Of a stretch of 64,000 nucleotides of DNA, positions 46,368 to 57,800 are shown piece after piece. Position numbers and translations under genes: made by a program. Position 1 is the stretch's first letter. Every line of letters starts with the position of its first letter. Under the pieces are notes generated by a model. That model searched no databases and had not been told where the DNA came from. It was given only the letters and a program-made list of their open reading frames with translations. Source of the DNA: Microstegium vimineum (lineage: Eukaryota > Streptophyta > Magnoliopsida > Poales > Poaceae); assembly GCA_022036555.1 (NCBI GenBank), contig CM039133.1, positions 41,554,718-41,618,717 of the forward strand. Reading direction: 5' to 3'.

Positions 46368-47607
46368 TGTTGGGAATATGCCCTAGAGGTAATCATAGAG
46401 ATGATTTTATTTCCTTGTATCCATGACATATTATGAGTTCAATGAATATCCATTAAAGACAACTTGTATCGATAAGCAATTATGTGAATTGTTTGTGAAA
46501 CTCTTTTAATTGTATGGTTATTCTAAAGTTGTTCCTGATCGAAGTTCGTACTAGAATGAACATGAATATTGGATCAGCACATTATTAGTTGATGACTATG
46601 TTTCACAAGTCATGGACATGGAGATTTCAAACTAATAATGTGGGCACATGTAGGACATGGTGCTGGACATACCCGACATGAAATTGTCTCTATACACATC
46701 ATGTACGTTATGTCCTTAGACCTGAGATTGTCGTATGTACTCAAGATGTGAAACGACCTACATTGGGACTACCAAACGCTACTCCGTGACTGGGTAGTTA
46801 TAAAGGTGACTTTCGGGTTTGTCAGGAAACATGTTGTGAGACATAGTCAATCAAGATGGAATTTGCCACTCTCCATGAGAGAGAGATATCACTGGATCAC
46901 TCAAATGATTAGATCATGAAATGCATGGCCGTGCTTGGGTTAAGTGTTAACCCACAAGTTGGACCAAATATCATAAGGCAAAGGAATAACATGTATATTG
47001 TATTGTGGTGGTTCGTCTGATATGATCGTAGCGTATGCATAGGAGTTGATACGCCTTGCTAGAGGCCACTATCAACTATTGGTCAAGTAAGAGTACTTGG
47101 GCCATGTCTATGTGTGCGTGAGCCCATAGGGTCGCACGCTTAAGGGGCTGGAAGCCTAATTCGGGTTGGACCCGAATTAGACTAGGTTTAGGGTTGCTAA
47201 TGGGCCTCCAACATGGGAGCTCATTAGGACGCCTATATAAGCAAGGGGAGGCGCGGGGCGAGTTAGACTTACATCCTTTGGCAGCCGCCGTCGTGCTCCC
47301 CACGCTCGCGCCTAGTACTCCTTGCGGACCTAGCAGTCCAGAGGCGTGACGCTTCTTCCCTGCACGTGTGGGATTCCTCGGAGGTGCTGCATTTGGAGCA
47401 CAAGGATGAACCGCGAGTAAGATATGTTGAGACGGACGACCTCGCAACTGCACGACACTGCTGCGACGCGCACGACTACATCAAGTCGCTTCCGCTGCAC
47501 CTGCGCGTCTAGTGGTAACCCCGTGATCTATAACTAGCACTAGTTCATGGTTTATGGGGTAGAAAATTTTTGTTTTCTAGCTAGCGTAGCAACCTCATAA
47601 CCCTACA
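46368..47607 (+). repeat. Solo LTR (1240 bp) inside the E3 5' LTR
   Basis: It begins TGTTGGGAATATGCCCTAG and ends aaccctaca, with identical 5-bp flanks ctagg (46363-46367 and 47608-47612). No internal region is present, so it formed by LTR-LTR recombination. Its first 500 bp match the LTR part of E5 at 61645-62160. Confidence 0.92.
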
Positions 47608-47622
47608 CTAGGACCTTTCGAG

Positions 47623-47635
47623 TGGTATCCGAGCC
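47623..47635 (+). other. Primer-binding site of E3
   Basis: TGGTATCCGAGCC, the initiator tRNA-Met type with one mismatch (C for A). Confidence 0.85.
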
Positions 47636-47680
47636 GTGGTCACCGCTATTATCAAGGCTTAAAACCCTTCGGTGTTAGTG

Positions 47681-49702
47681 ATGACTCAAATATCATTCAA
47701 CCATGTGGGGAGCAAACCGCCAATGTTTGATGGCACCTCATTTGATTATTGGAAGAGGAAGATGAAGATGCATCTAGGCTCAATAGATGAGAAGGTGTGG
47801 AGTGTGACCGAACATGACTTTGTCATTCTTGATGAAGCCACTCCCAGACCTAGAGAGCAAGAGAACCGGCAATGCAACACTATGTCTCTCAATGTGATCT
47901 ACAATGGCATTGACTCAAAAGTGTTTGAGCAAATCAAAGATCTTGAGAAGGCAAGTGAAGTGTGGAAGAGACTTGAAGATACTTATGAAGGCACTTCAAC
48001 GGTAAAGAATGCCAAGTTGTACATGCTCAAGGACAAGCTATCTCACTTCAAGATGAAGGATGATGAATCCATCCCGGAGATGTTTCATAGGCTCCAAGTG
48101 ATCATCAATGATCTCAATAGCTTGGGTGAGAAGATCAAGAATGAAGACTTCTCAAACCGATTTCTTGGTTGTTTGCCCAAGAAATACAAAACCTTGAGGC
48201 AAATAATTAGGAGAGATGGTTTGGACAAGATCACTCCCAATAAAGTACTTGGTGAGATCATGACCGAAGAGCAATACAATGAGGAAAGTGAAGAAGAAGA
48301 GGTCAAGGAAGAAAAGAAAGAAAAGAAGAGCTTAGCATTCAAGGCTTCATCATTCAAGAGCAAGGGCAAATCAAAGAAGCAAGAATCTAGTGATGATGAA
48401 GATGCAAATGATGTTGATGATGGCCCTCTTTGTGCGCAAGTTTGGCAAGTTTATGAAGAAGAAGGGCTATGGTGCTAGAAAGAGAAGAGATAACTTCAAG
48501 GGCAAAGAATATGAGAAGAGATGCAACAAGTGCAAGAGCACCGATCACATGATTGCGGATTGTCCCAATCATAGTGATGATGATGAGAAGAAGAAGAACA
48601 AGTATGAGAAGAAGGAGAAGAAGCTATCTTTCACCAAGAAGAAGAAGGGTGAATCATACATGGTGACTTGGGATAGTAGTGATTCTTCCGATGATGAATC
48701 TAGTGATGATGAAAGGAATAAGACCAAGAAGAAGGCATTGGCAAGCATTGCTATCCACAACAAGCCATCCATCTTCGACACTCCATCATGCTTCATGGCT
48801 AGCCAACTAAGGTACAATCTCATGATGATAGTGATAGTGATGATGATAGTAGTGATGATGAGGAGGAGTACTCCAAGGAGGAACTAGTGGATATGATGAA
48901 GCAAACTTATGATTGCTTTTAGACAAAGAGGAAGGAGTGCAAAGAATTGAACAAGAAGCTTAAGGCTCTTGAACAATCCTTTGATGAGCTCAATGTCTCT
49001 CATGATAGGCTAATGGAAGCCCATTATAAGCTTGAGAGGACTCACCACAAGCTTGAAAAATCTCACTCCTCTCTCCTTGATCAAAACAAGGATAAGGTTG
49101 TTACATCATGTAGCATTGGAGTAACTTGTGATATTCTAGATGAATCATTTTTCACTCCTATCATTGTTGCACCAACCAAAACACAATGTAGCACCTCCAC
49201 TTGCACATCTACTAGTGATAGCTCAAAGGATGATGCTACACTAGTGATTGAAAATGAAAAATTGAAAAACAATGTTAATGAACTCACTCATGCTTTGGGT
49301 AAGGCATATGGTGGAGATGCCCGCTTGCTAAAGTGCTTGGGTAGCCAAAGATTCTCCCTTTGAAAAGAGGGATTGGGCTATACCCCCAAGAAGGGCAAGT
49401 CAGCCTTTGTAACTCCTAAGCCTAGCTTTATGAGGACCAATGGCTGGTTTTGCAACAAATGCAAGCAAGTGGGGCATGTTGACCAATATTGCAAACTTAA
49501 CATGAGCCAAACCAAGTTTTCTAAGGCCACCTCTATGCACTTTGATTCATGTTATATGCTTACCAAAAGTGCTAAAGGTATCATGGCTAAGTATGTTGGC
49601 ACACCTATTGTTGGCCCAAAGAAGAAGGCTATTTGGGTGCCAAAGTCCTTGGTCACTAACTTTGGAGGACCCAAACAAGTATGGGTACCTAAGAGGAACT
49701 AA
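47681..49702 (+). pseudogene. gag: E3 Gag with coiled-coil extension and two zinc knuckles (frameshifted)
   Basis: The start is the ATG at 47681 (MTQISFNHVGSKPPMFDGTS). The capsid-like part (FDYWKRKMKMHL, EVWKRLEDTYEG) is followed by an acidic/basic linker. The frame shifts near 48410 and continues with ALFVRKFGKFMKKKGYGAR and the first CCHC knuckle CNKCKSTDHMIADC (about 48522). Stops or shifts occur near 48830 and 48920. A coiled-coil segment (48947-49363) comes next, and the second knuckle CNKCKQVGHVDQYC lies at about 49451. The last part ends QVWVPKRN, just before the protease. Confidence 0.87.
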
Positions 49703-49729
49703 TTTGTTTTGTAGATAAATTACAAAGAC

Positions 49730-52700
49730 GGAGAAAGGCATTGGGTGCTTGATAGTGGGTGCACTCAACACATGACTAGGGATTCTAAAATGTTCAAATC
49801 AATCAAATCCAACTCAAATGATGACATTGATAGTATTACATTTGGTGATAATGGCAAGGGCAAGGTCAAGGGACTTGGTAAGATTGCAATATCTAATGAT
49901 TTGAGCATATCCAATGTTTTGCTAGTTGAGAGCTTGAACTTCGATTTGCTATCGGTAGCTCAATTGTGTGATCTTGGATTCAAGTGCATATTTGGAATAG
50001 ATGACGTTGAGATCATTAGTGTAGATGGTTCAAACTTGATCTTCAAAGGCTTTAGATATGAGAACCTCTACCTAGTTGATTTCAATACTAGTGAATCACA
50101 ATTGTCTACATGTTTTCTCTCTAAGTCAAGTATGGGTTGGTTATGGCATAGAAGGCTTGGTCATGTTGGGATGAATCAATTGAATAGATTGATCAAACAT
50201 GCCTTAGTAAGAGGCTTGAAATATGTTGTGTTTGAGAAGGACAAACTTTGTAACTCTCGTCAAGCTAGCAAACAAGTTGGTAACACCCATCCTAAGAAGA
50301 GCATGATGAGCACTAGTAGAGCATTTGAGTTGTTGCATATGGACTTGTTTGGTCCAACAACTTATACTAGTATTGGAGGGAACAAGTATGGATTTCTCAT
50401 AGTGGATGATCTTACAAGATATACTTGGGTATTCTTTCTCAATGACAAGAGTGATACATTTGCTACCTTCAAATCTTTCATCAAAAGATGTCACAATGAG
50501 TTTGAAACTACAATCAAGAAAGTGAGAAGTGACAATGGAAGTGAATTTAAGAATACAAGAGTTGAGGAACTATGTGATGAATTGGGAATCAAACATCAAC
50601 TCTCAGCCAAGTACACTTCACAATCAAATGGCCTTGTTGAGAGTAAGAATAGAACATTGATTGATACGGCAAGGTCTATGCTTAGTGAGTACAATGTGAG
50701 TCAATCCTTTTGGGCCGAAGCTATCAACACCGCTTGCTACTCTAGCAACCGGTTATATTGTCACCCAATGATGGAGAAGACACCATATGAGCTATTGAAT
50801 GGAATAAAGCCCAATTTGCATACTTTAGAGTCTTTGGGTGCAAATACTACATCTTGAAGAAAGGCACAAGACTTGGAAAGTTTGACAAGAAATGTGATGA
50901 AGAGTTCTTACTTGGTTACTCAACCACAAGCAAAACCTATAGAGTGTGGAATTTGGCTAGTGGTATACTCGAGGAGGTTCATGATGTTGAATTTGATGAA
51001 ACCAATGGCTCCCAAGTTGAGAATGAGAATATAGAAGATGTGAGTGGATCTCAATTGGCAAATGCTATGAAAAGCATGTATATTGGTGATATTCGGCCTA
51101 GGCAAGTAATTGACATTGAAGATGACAAAGATCAAGTGCTCAACTCACCTATCAAGCAAGCTAGTAGTTCTCAAGCACAAGATCAACAAGTTGCTAGTTC
51201 ATCTCAACCAAGCTCAAGCAATCAAGTTCCAACTCTCCAACCGACCAACATTGCAAGAGATCACCCCATTGATCAAATAGTTGGTGACATTACAAGTGGT
51301 GTTCAAACAAGATCAAGATTGAAATCCTTTTGTGAACACTACTCCTTTGTATCATCCATAGAGCCAACAAAGATTGATGAAGCCCTACAAGATGTTGATT
51401 GGGTCAATGCTATGCATGAAGAGCTCAACAATTTCACTAGAAACCAAGTTTGGGAACTAGTTGAAAGACCTAAGAACTGCAATGTGATTGGCACAAGATG
51501 GGTATTTAGAAACAAACAAGACCAAGATGGTATAGTTGTGAGGAACAAAGAAAGATTGGTAGCTCAAGGATACACTCAAGTTGAGGGTCTTGACTTTGGA
51601 GAAACCTATGCACCGGTTGCAAGATTAGAGGCAATTAGAATTCTATTAGCATATGCATGTGCACATAACATCAAGATATACCAAATGGATGTGAAGAGTG
51701 CTTTCTTGAATGGCTATATCAATGAGCTAGTATATGTTGAGCAACCTCCCGGATTTGAAGATGACAAAAAGCCCAACCATGTGTACAAGCTGAGGAAGGC
51801 TTTATATGGCTTGAAGCAAGCACCTAGAGCATGGTATGAAAGATTGAGGGATTTCCTTCTATCTAAAGGGTTCATCATGGGGAAGGTTGATACTACTCTC
51901 TTCACCAAGAAGCTTAGCAAGGATCTATTTGTGCTCCAAATCTATGTGGATGACATCATATTTGGTTCAACCAATTAAGAATTTTGTGAAGAATTTGGCA
52001 AGATGATGGCAAATGAGTTTGAGATGTCAATGATTGGTGAACTTAGCTACTTCCTTGGTCTTCAAATCAAGCAATTGAAGAATGGCACCTTTGTGAGTCA
52101 AGGCAAGTACATCAAGGATATGATGAAGAAATTTGTCTTAGAAGAGTTTAAAGGCATTAGCACTCCTATGGGAACTAATGGACACTTGGATAGTGATGCT
52201 AGTGGCAACATGGTGGATCAAAAGTTGTATCGGTCTATGATTGGAAGCCTACTCTATGTGACCGCTTCAAGACCGGATGTGATGTTTTGTGTATGCATGT
52301 GTGCAAGATTCCAAGCCTCTCCAAGAGAAAGTCACTTGAAGGCTACAAAGAGAATATTGAGGTACTTGAAGCATACACAAGATGTTGGATTGTGGTATCC
52401 CAAGGGGTCAAACTTTGAGTTACTTGGATATTCAGACTCCGACTATGCGTGATGCAAGATTGATAGAAAGAGAACCTCGGGCACATGTCAAATGCTAGGC
52501 ATGTCACTTGTATCTTGGTCATCAAATAAGCAAAATAGTGTTGCACTCTCTACCGCCGAAGCCGAATACATAAGTGCGGGTAGTTGTTGTGCTCAATTGC
52601 TTTGGATGAAAGCAACTTTGAATGACTATGGGATCAACTTCAAGCAAGTGTCATTGCTATTGACAATGAAAGTGCGGTGAAGCTAACCAACAATCCGGTT

Positions 52701-52895
52701 CAACATTCAAGAACCAAGCACATTGATGTAAGACACCACTTCATAAGGGATCATCAACTCAATGGTGATATCAAAATCATAAGTGTTGGCATCGATGATC
52801 AACTTGCCGACATATTCACCAAGCCATTAGATGAGAAGTGGTTTTGCAAGCTAAGGAATGAATTGAACATTCTTGACTTCTCAAATATGTGTTGA
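49730..52895 (+). pseudogene. pol: E3 Pol: protease, integrase, RT, RNase H (few lesions)
   Basis: The protease site LDSGCTQHMT is at about 49750. In the integrase, HRRLGHVG is kept, but the CxxC pair reads CNSR, so one zinc ligand is Arg. The catalytic Asp, Asp and Glu are present (HMDLFGP, VRSDNGSEF, NGLVESKN). A one-base loss near 50819 shifts the frame. RT has MDVKSAFLNG and intact YVDDIIFG, then a TAA at 51976 where Gln is expected. RNase H is cut by a TGA near 52450 and a frameshift near 52660. It ends with KHIDVRHHF and LADIFTKPLD. Confidence 0.92.
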
Positions 52896-53835
52896 TGCAC
52901 CCCCATATATGACATGCCTCTCCTTCGAGCTATGCAAGGTACAAGTTGATTGACATGTCATTCATCCTTATTAGGACTTGTTAGTGCATCTAGACATCAA
53001 TTCAATAGGCTCATTCATGAAAATCAAATGATTTGTTGCTTATATGGTACCACTATTGCTTCTATGCTTGATATGATCTAGTGGTAGCATATGACATATT
53101 TGTGGGCTTGCAAACTAGTGTTTGATCTAGATCATGAACTTCAAACGTTTAGCTCAACATGGGCAAGATAACCATTCTAGGATGTGTGAACAAGCTTGTC
53201 CATGGTTTAAACCGAGTTAAATACCTTGGGGCAAGTAATGTAGATTGAACCACAACTAAACTTCTATCCAATAATCAAACCTTTGAGCACATCTTTTATG
53301 ATAATAGATGACAAAGGGGGAGAAGTAAGTAGTAAAGACAAAGAAATAGTTTGAAAATTTGAAAATGAAAGCACACAAGTAGGGGAGCAAGCCTATGAAT
53401 AAAGTTGTTGCATATTCTTGTGCATTCATAAGTGCTTGCTTGCATTGTATCTTGATTCATGATATGCTTGTGTGGTGAATGATAGAAACATAATTGACTT
53501 GATGCTTGAAGTATTAGCATGCTTAGATCTTACATAGTTATAAGCCTTTCAAGTGGTATTTCAAGCTTGCTCTCAAAATAGTTGTCAAGTGGTTTCTAGG
53601 CATTCATGGTGCTAAGGATGGTTTCACATTGCACTTCAATTGGTATCACGCTTCAAAGGTCCATTCTACACACCTTAGCATCATTTGGTAGCATTCACTC
53701 TCCCACAATTCCTATTCATGCATATGTGATCAAAATGAACTAAACTCATATATCACATATGTAGGGGGAGCTAATACTACCAAAGTGGAATTTTTATCAT
53801 ATATATTCATTTGTGAAAGGTTGTCATCAATTACC
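52896..53835 (+). other. 3' untranslated region of E3
   Basis: About 0.9 kb with no supported ORF, ending at the PPT. There is no env-like ORF here, in contrast to E1. Confidence 0.65.
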
Positions 53836-53850
53836 AAAAAGGGGGAGATT
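53836..53850 (+). other. Polypurine tract of E3
   Basis: AAAAAGGGGGAGATT, nine bases before the TG of the 3' LTR stub. Confidence 0.85.
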
Positions 53851-53859
53851 TAAAGGCCA

Positions 53860-53980
53860 TGTTTGGTTTTGAGTAATTGATGAAACCTATGGACTAACCC
53901 TATTGCTAAGTGCTAAATCAAGATAGGGTAATCCACCTTGACACATGGAGCATAAAGGATGATCATGATGAATCAAGTAC
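53860..53980 (+). repeat. 3' LTR stub of E3
   Basis: It matches the first 121 bp of the 5' LTR with two mismatches and then changes abruptly at 53981. The rest of the LTR was not found elsewhere in the window. Confidence 0.88.
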
Positions 53981-54516
53981 TGTAACACCCCAAAAATTGC
54001 ATGCTTTGAAATAGGATTAAAAAGTTTCCTTATGTAATTATTTTTATGCATTTAATCCAGTGAAAATAAATAATGGTTTGGTGAAAGTAAAAATTCCATG
54101 TAGAAACATGTGTGATCATTCATGCTGGTGCATTGTTGTTTTGTATTGAGTGATTTTGAAAAGGACTCAAAGCTGATTTGAAAATGGATTTGAAAATTGT
54201 TTAGAAGAATCAATTCTGAAAGTAGCAAAAACTTTCTTTTCATTCTTTCTCTCTTTCTGGCCCAGTCCTCCTTTGGCCGCAGGCCTTGCTCCCTCCCTCC
54301 ATTCTCTCTGCTCGGCCCGCAACCGGCCTAGAGGCCCAACGGTGGCTCAACCTCGTGAGCACTCCTCCCTCATTTCCTCGCGTGGGCCGGCTCCTCCTCA
54401 GCCTAGCTCGGTGCAGGTGGGATCGCTCCTTCCTCCTTCCTGCCGCTGACAGCGCGGCCCCGCCCGTCAGCGTGCTTCTCCCTCCTTCCTATCTCCTTTG
54501 CCCAACCTTGCTCGGC

Positions 54517-54802
54517 ACGGCGCAATGGCAAAGGTCATTGGTTGGGGGGCTCCCACCCAGGGTTTATCCTAGGTGCGGCACTTTATTTTGGATTTATTCT
54601 AGGATTTTCCGGCGCTACGCATTAAGTGGTAGGCGACGTTCCCGTTGACAGTGAGGCGCTTGTGGTGACTTTGTGGACTTCAAGATTTGCCGGTTCAGTC
54701 CTTCGAAGGTACTCATAGGGATAGGGTTTGTGTACGTGTGTTCGTAGGGGCGAGTGTGCGTGCATGTTGAGTGTCTGCATTGTACTGTGTACTCTAAAAA
54801 AA
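54517..54802 (+). mobile_element. Second copy of the tRNA-derived SINE
   Basis: It matches 38233-38499 closely, from 'acggcgcaatggcaaagg' to 'gtactctaaaaaaa'. The B box is altered (ggtttatccta), so it is probably inactive. A short shared word, ctcggc, lies before it and soon after it and may be what is left of the target duplication. Confidence 0.82.
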
Positions 54803-55214
54803 CAGACTCGGCCACGAGCGACAGGATCCGCCTTCCCCCTGTTACCGCAGAGTTGATTGGAACCGAATCCAAATCAACAACCCACCCGCCTTAAGGAACG
54901 CTGCCGCACCCCTATTCCATCTATTCGCCCCTCAAATCACCCTAGCCACAGAACGCCGCCCCCGCAGCGCCGTTCGCGAGTTCCAGGAGCCGCCACCGCC
55001 ATTGAAGGCAGTAAGAGCTCCTCCGCCGCCCGATTGACTTCCTACTCCTTGTGAGCAAGTTTTGGCATCCCGTGGTCTCTCTCCCGTGCTAGAAGTCACG
55101 TTTCTTTGCTCACACCATCTCGTCGTCGTTCGCAGGAAGACGAAAACCACCTAGCCAAGCCGCCAGCCGCCCTGGGTGCTCCTCGGTCCGTGCCAATCCC
55201 TCATGTGAGGTCGC

Positions 55215-55432
55215 AACCTTCCCCTTGTTCTCTCAGACCTATCAGTTCGCGAAACGGTGGACCATAGGCCCCGGACCGATCACCCCGGCGAGCTCCCCAC
55301 CGAACCCATGGAGGGCCGCCGCGAACCTTCCCTTGTTCTCTCAGACCTATCGGTTCGTGAAACGGTGGACCATAGGCCCCGGACCGATCACGCCGGCGAG
55401 CTCCCCACCGAACCCATGGAGGGCCGCCGCGC
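55215..55432 (+). repeat. Tandem duplication, 109-bp period, two copies
   Basis: Both units run from 'aaccttccc' through 'ttgttctctcagacctatc' to 'gagggccgccgcg' with about five differences. Confidence 0.9.
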
Positions 55433-57022
55433 CAGCTCTGTTTCCGGCCGGCCACCCCCTGTTCTCTCCCTCCCTTCTAATCTGGATCGTCCACGCTTGA
55501 TCGGACGAACCGCGGTGCCCGGTACCCCTTCGATCCGGCCCTTTTGCAAAAGAGACCTCAGTTGTTTCCCTTCTAAACCCGCCGTCCATGGTGCCCTCCT
55601 TGACTGCGCTTTCGCCATTGGAAAGCGTACTATCGTTTGGGATTTGTCTTTATTCGAAAATAAATGAAAAATGCTATTTACAGAACTATCATCCGATTTT
55701 AAAAGCTTATACTTCTTCGGTTTAAATCCGTTTTGAACCGTTCAAATTGTGTTAGATTCATAATAAAATTCTCTACATGTTAGTACCACTGTTAGTCAGT
55801 TTTGAAACAGTTTAAATTCATGATTAGATTTAATTTAATATGTTTCTATAGGAAAACGCGTTTAATTCATAACTTTGTCGTTTTAGCTCCTTTTTTGGTG
55901 AACGAAACGCCGATGTGATCGTAGTGATACGTAGATTAGTTTTATAAACTTTTCATCTTATTTTCTTACTGTTGGTGTACTATTCTAATTATAGTTTTGT
56001 TTGCTTCGTGTATGTCTGCCCGTTGGTTGAATGGTGTTGATTGTTGATCGGTATAGACGTTGAGCAACCCGTTGAAGAACCAGAGTTTTTCTTTAATAAA
56101 GAACACCAGGACCAGCAGGAATTCTTCGAAGAAGGCAAGTATAACATGGGATTATCCTTGTTGTCCTATTCATGAAATATTAAATATTCATATGCATGCT
56201 ATCCCTTGATCACCATAGATTGAATCTAGTACTTGTTACCCTGATACCTTGTTACCTACAATTTGTGCCACCACATATGATTAGTATTGCTAGCGCTCAT
56301 ACCAGATGTACATGATGTTAATGTGATAATGACTATATGCAATAATGATAAAACTCGCTTTTTAGCAACATTGGATTATAGGAGCTTATCTAGGGGCAAA
56401 AGCTGGGATATACAGTACAACCACGGGGGCTATATGGCTCTGGCTTTAGCTCAGTATGGGGACCTTTTCTAGCTCGTTTAGTGGTTACCTTTATGGCGCA
56501 AAATGGGACATGGCGAGACGGGTATAGTGTGGTTCCTAATCTATGGGCATAGCCGCGAAGGAGTGTGACCGTAGACAGGTTGGCTCTACACCCCCCTGTC
56601 ATGAACCTTGCGGCCCTAGCTTGTTAGACGAACCCTTGGAAGGCTTCATAGTGTACCCTGCCCGCTCACATTGGCAGTGTTTTGGGAGTAATTAACCCAG
56701 ACATGTGGGCAACACGACTCATGGATAAAGTTGTACACCTCTGATCAGAGTTAAAAACTATCAGGATAGCCGTGCTCACGGACACGAGCGGCTCGGAAAA
56801 CTCACAGAATTATTGGGTTCTTATTTCTATGTGGCTTATGCAAGTTATTATTCATGTACTGTATCATTATCATTTACTTTATGATCATGGATATTTGAGC
56901 TTATGCAATACCTTGCAATTGTTGATATTAATATGAACTTGACATACTTAAAATGCTTACCACTATGAACCATGCATGCCCTTTTGAGCTTCATAAACCC
57001 CATGTTGTATTTGTTGAGTACT

Positions 57023-57800
57023 GTCGGTGTCTAAAATGGCGGGGTCTAGACGGTCAACGAGTGAATTTCTAAGCGTGTTGGAGTTCGGATGGTTGCGCTC
57101 GGAGAACACAGAGGTTTATACTGGTTCAGGCACGAACGCTCTACGTCCAATGTGTTGCGGGGTCGTATTACCGAGCGCGGAGAGCTCGTAGAGGAGAGCT
57201 ACAAGCTTTGGTGAGAGAGGGAAGCGCCTTCCCAGGTCTCGTGCGTATGAGGTTCTTGGTTCTGGTGTGTGCTCGCGTGTGTGCGAGTTTGAGTGTGTGT
57301 GAATGAGTGTTCCAGAGTCGAGAGAGCTAGATTGGGGGTCCATTCCCTCCCTTTATACGTAGGGAGAGACGGAGGAGTACAGTAGAGAGAGAGAGGGAGT
57401 GATCGTGGGCCCGACTTGGGCTGCTACCGCGGGAGGGCTTCGTCCTCATCCTATCTTCCTTCCTGAAGAAGATTGCGCCAGTAGACACATGTCCGAGTCC
57501 TGTTCGTCCTTGTTGTGCTGTAGCCATGAACCTTGTGACTGGGAACCCTGTTGTCCCCTTTTCTAGGCATGGGCCGAGGCTATCGCATAGAACCAGGCAC
57601 CCCCGCGTTCCGTCACACAGGGCTGATGACGCCCTAATCCCTGTTGAAGTGTCCGTCGGGGACATGGCGTGGATGTAATGCGTAGAAGTCATCGGCTTAG
57701 GCAGCATATGACCTTGTACCGCATGATGAACAGAGGTCGGCATGGCGACTCATGCCTTAAGCCCCATGCCTGAAGACGGAGGAGACTGAGAGATCTCTAG
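57023..57800. repeat. Fragment of another LTR (TGTCGGTGTC start), interrupted by E4
   Basis: It begins TGTCGGTGTCTAAAATGG and continues 'gaggtttatactggttcagg', resembling grass Gypsy LTRs seen from the antisense side. E4 starts at 57801. The short ORFs are not convincing. Confidence 0.45.

Larger units (their letters stand above)
44565..47620 (+). repeat. 5' LTR of E3, interrupted by a solo LTR
   Basis: It starts TGTTTGGTTTTGAGTAATTG and, without the insertion, is about 1.81 kb. Gtccggacgc words are clustered at 45030-45440. A TATA box (tatataa) is at 45504-45510, and AACGGCTA lies just upstream at 45480-45487. It ends cctttcg beside the PBS, where the related E4 LTR has cctttca. Confidence 0.9.
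44565..53980 (+). mobile_element. Copia LTR retrotransposon E3 (SIRE-like), 3' LTR truncated
   Basis: 5' LTR 44565-47620 (with a solo LTR inside), PBS, gag, protease, integrase, RT, RNase H, 3' untranslated region, PPT, then only the first 121 bp of the 3' LTR. Over that stretch the two LTRs differ at two positions. Pol has only a few lesions, so this is one of the younger elements in the window. No env-like ORF was found. Confidence 0.92.
53981..57022 (+). repeat. Long LTR-like sequence (E6), probably Ty3/Gypsy
   Basis: It begins TGTAACACCCCAAAAATTGC and is about 3 kb without an ORF of known type. Features such as 'gtgctcacggacacgagcgg' and 'gatcagagttaaaaactatc' recall the long LTRs of some grass Gypsy families; that assignment is from memory and uncertain. 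It contains a SINE (54517-54802) and a 109-bp tandem duplication (55215-55432). The short GC-rich ORFs at 54286-55667 are treated as chance. Confidence 0.5.

Noticed and set aside
54286..55667. GC-rich ORFs (120-136 codons) that look like a first exon
   Set aside because: They lie in a long LTR, overlap a SINE and a tandem duplication, overlap each other on both strands, and have no domain.
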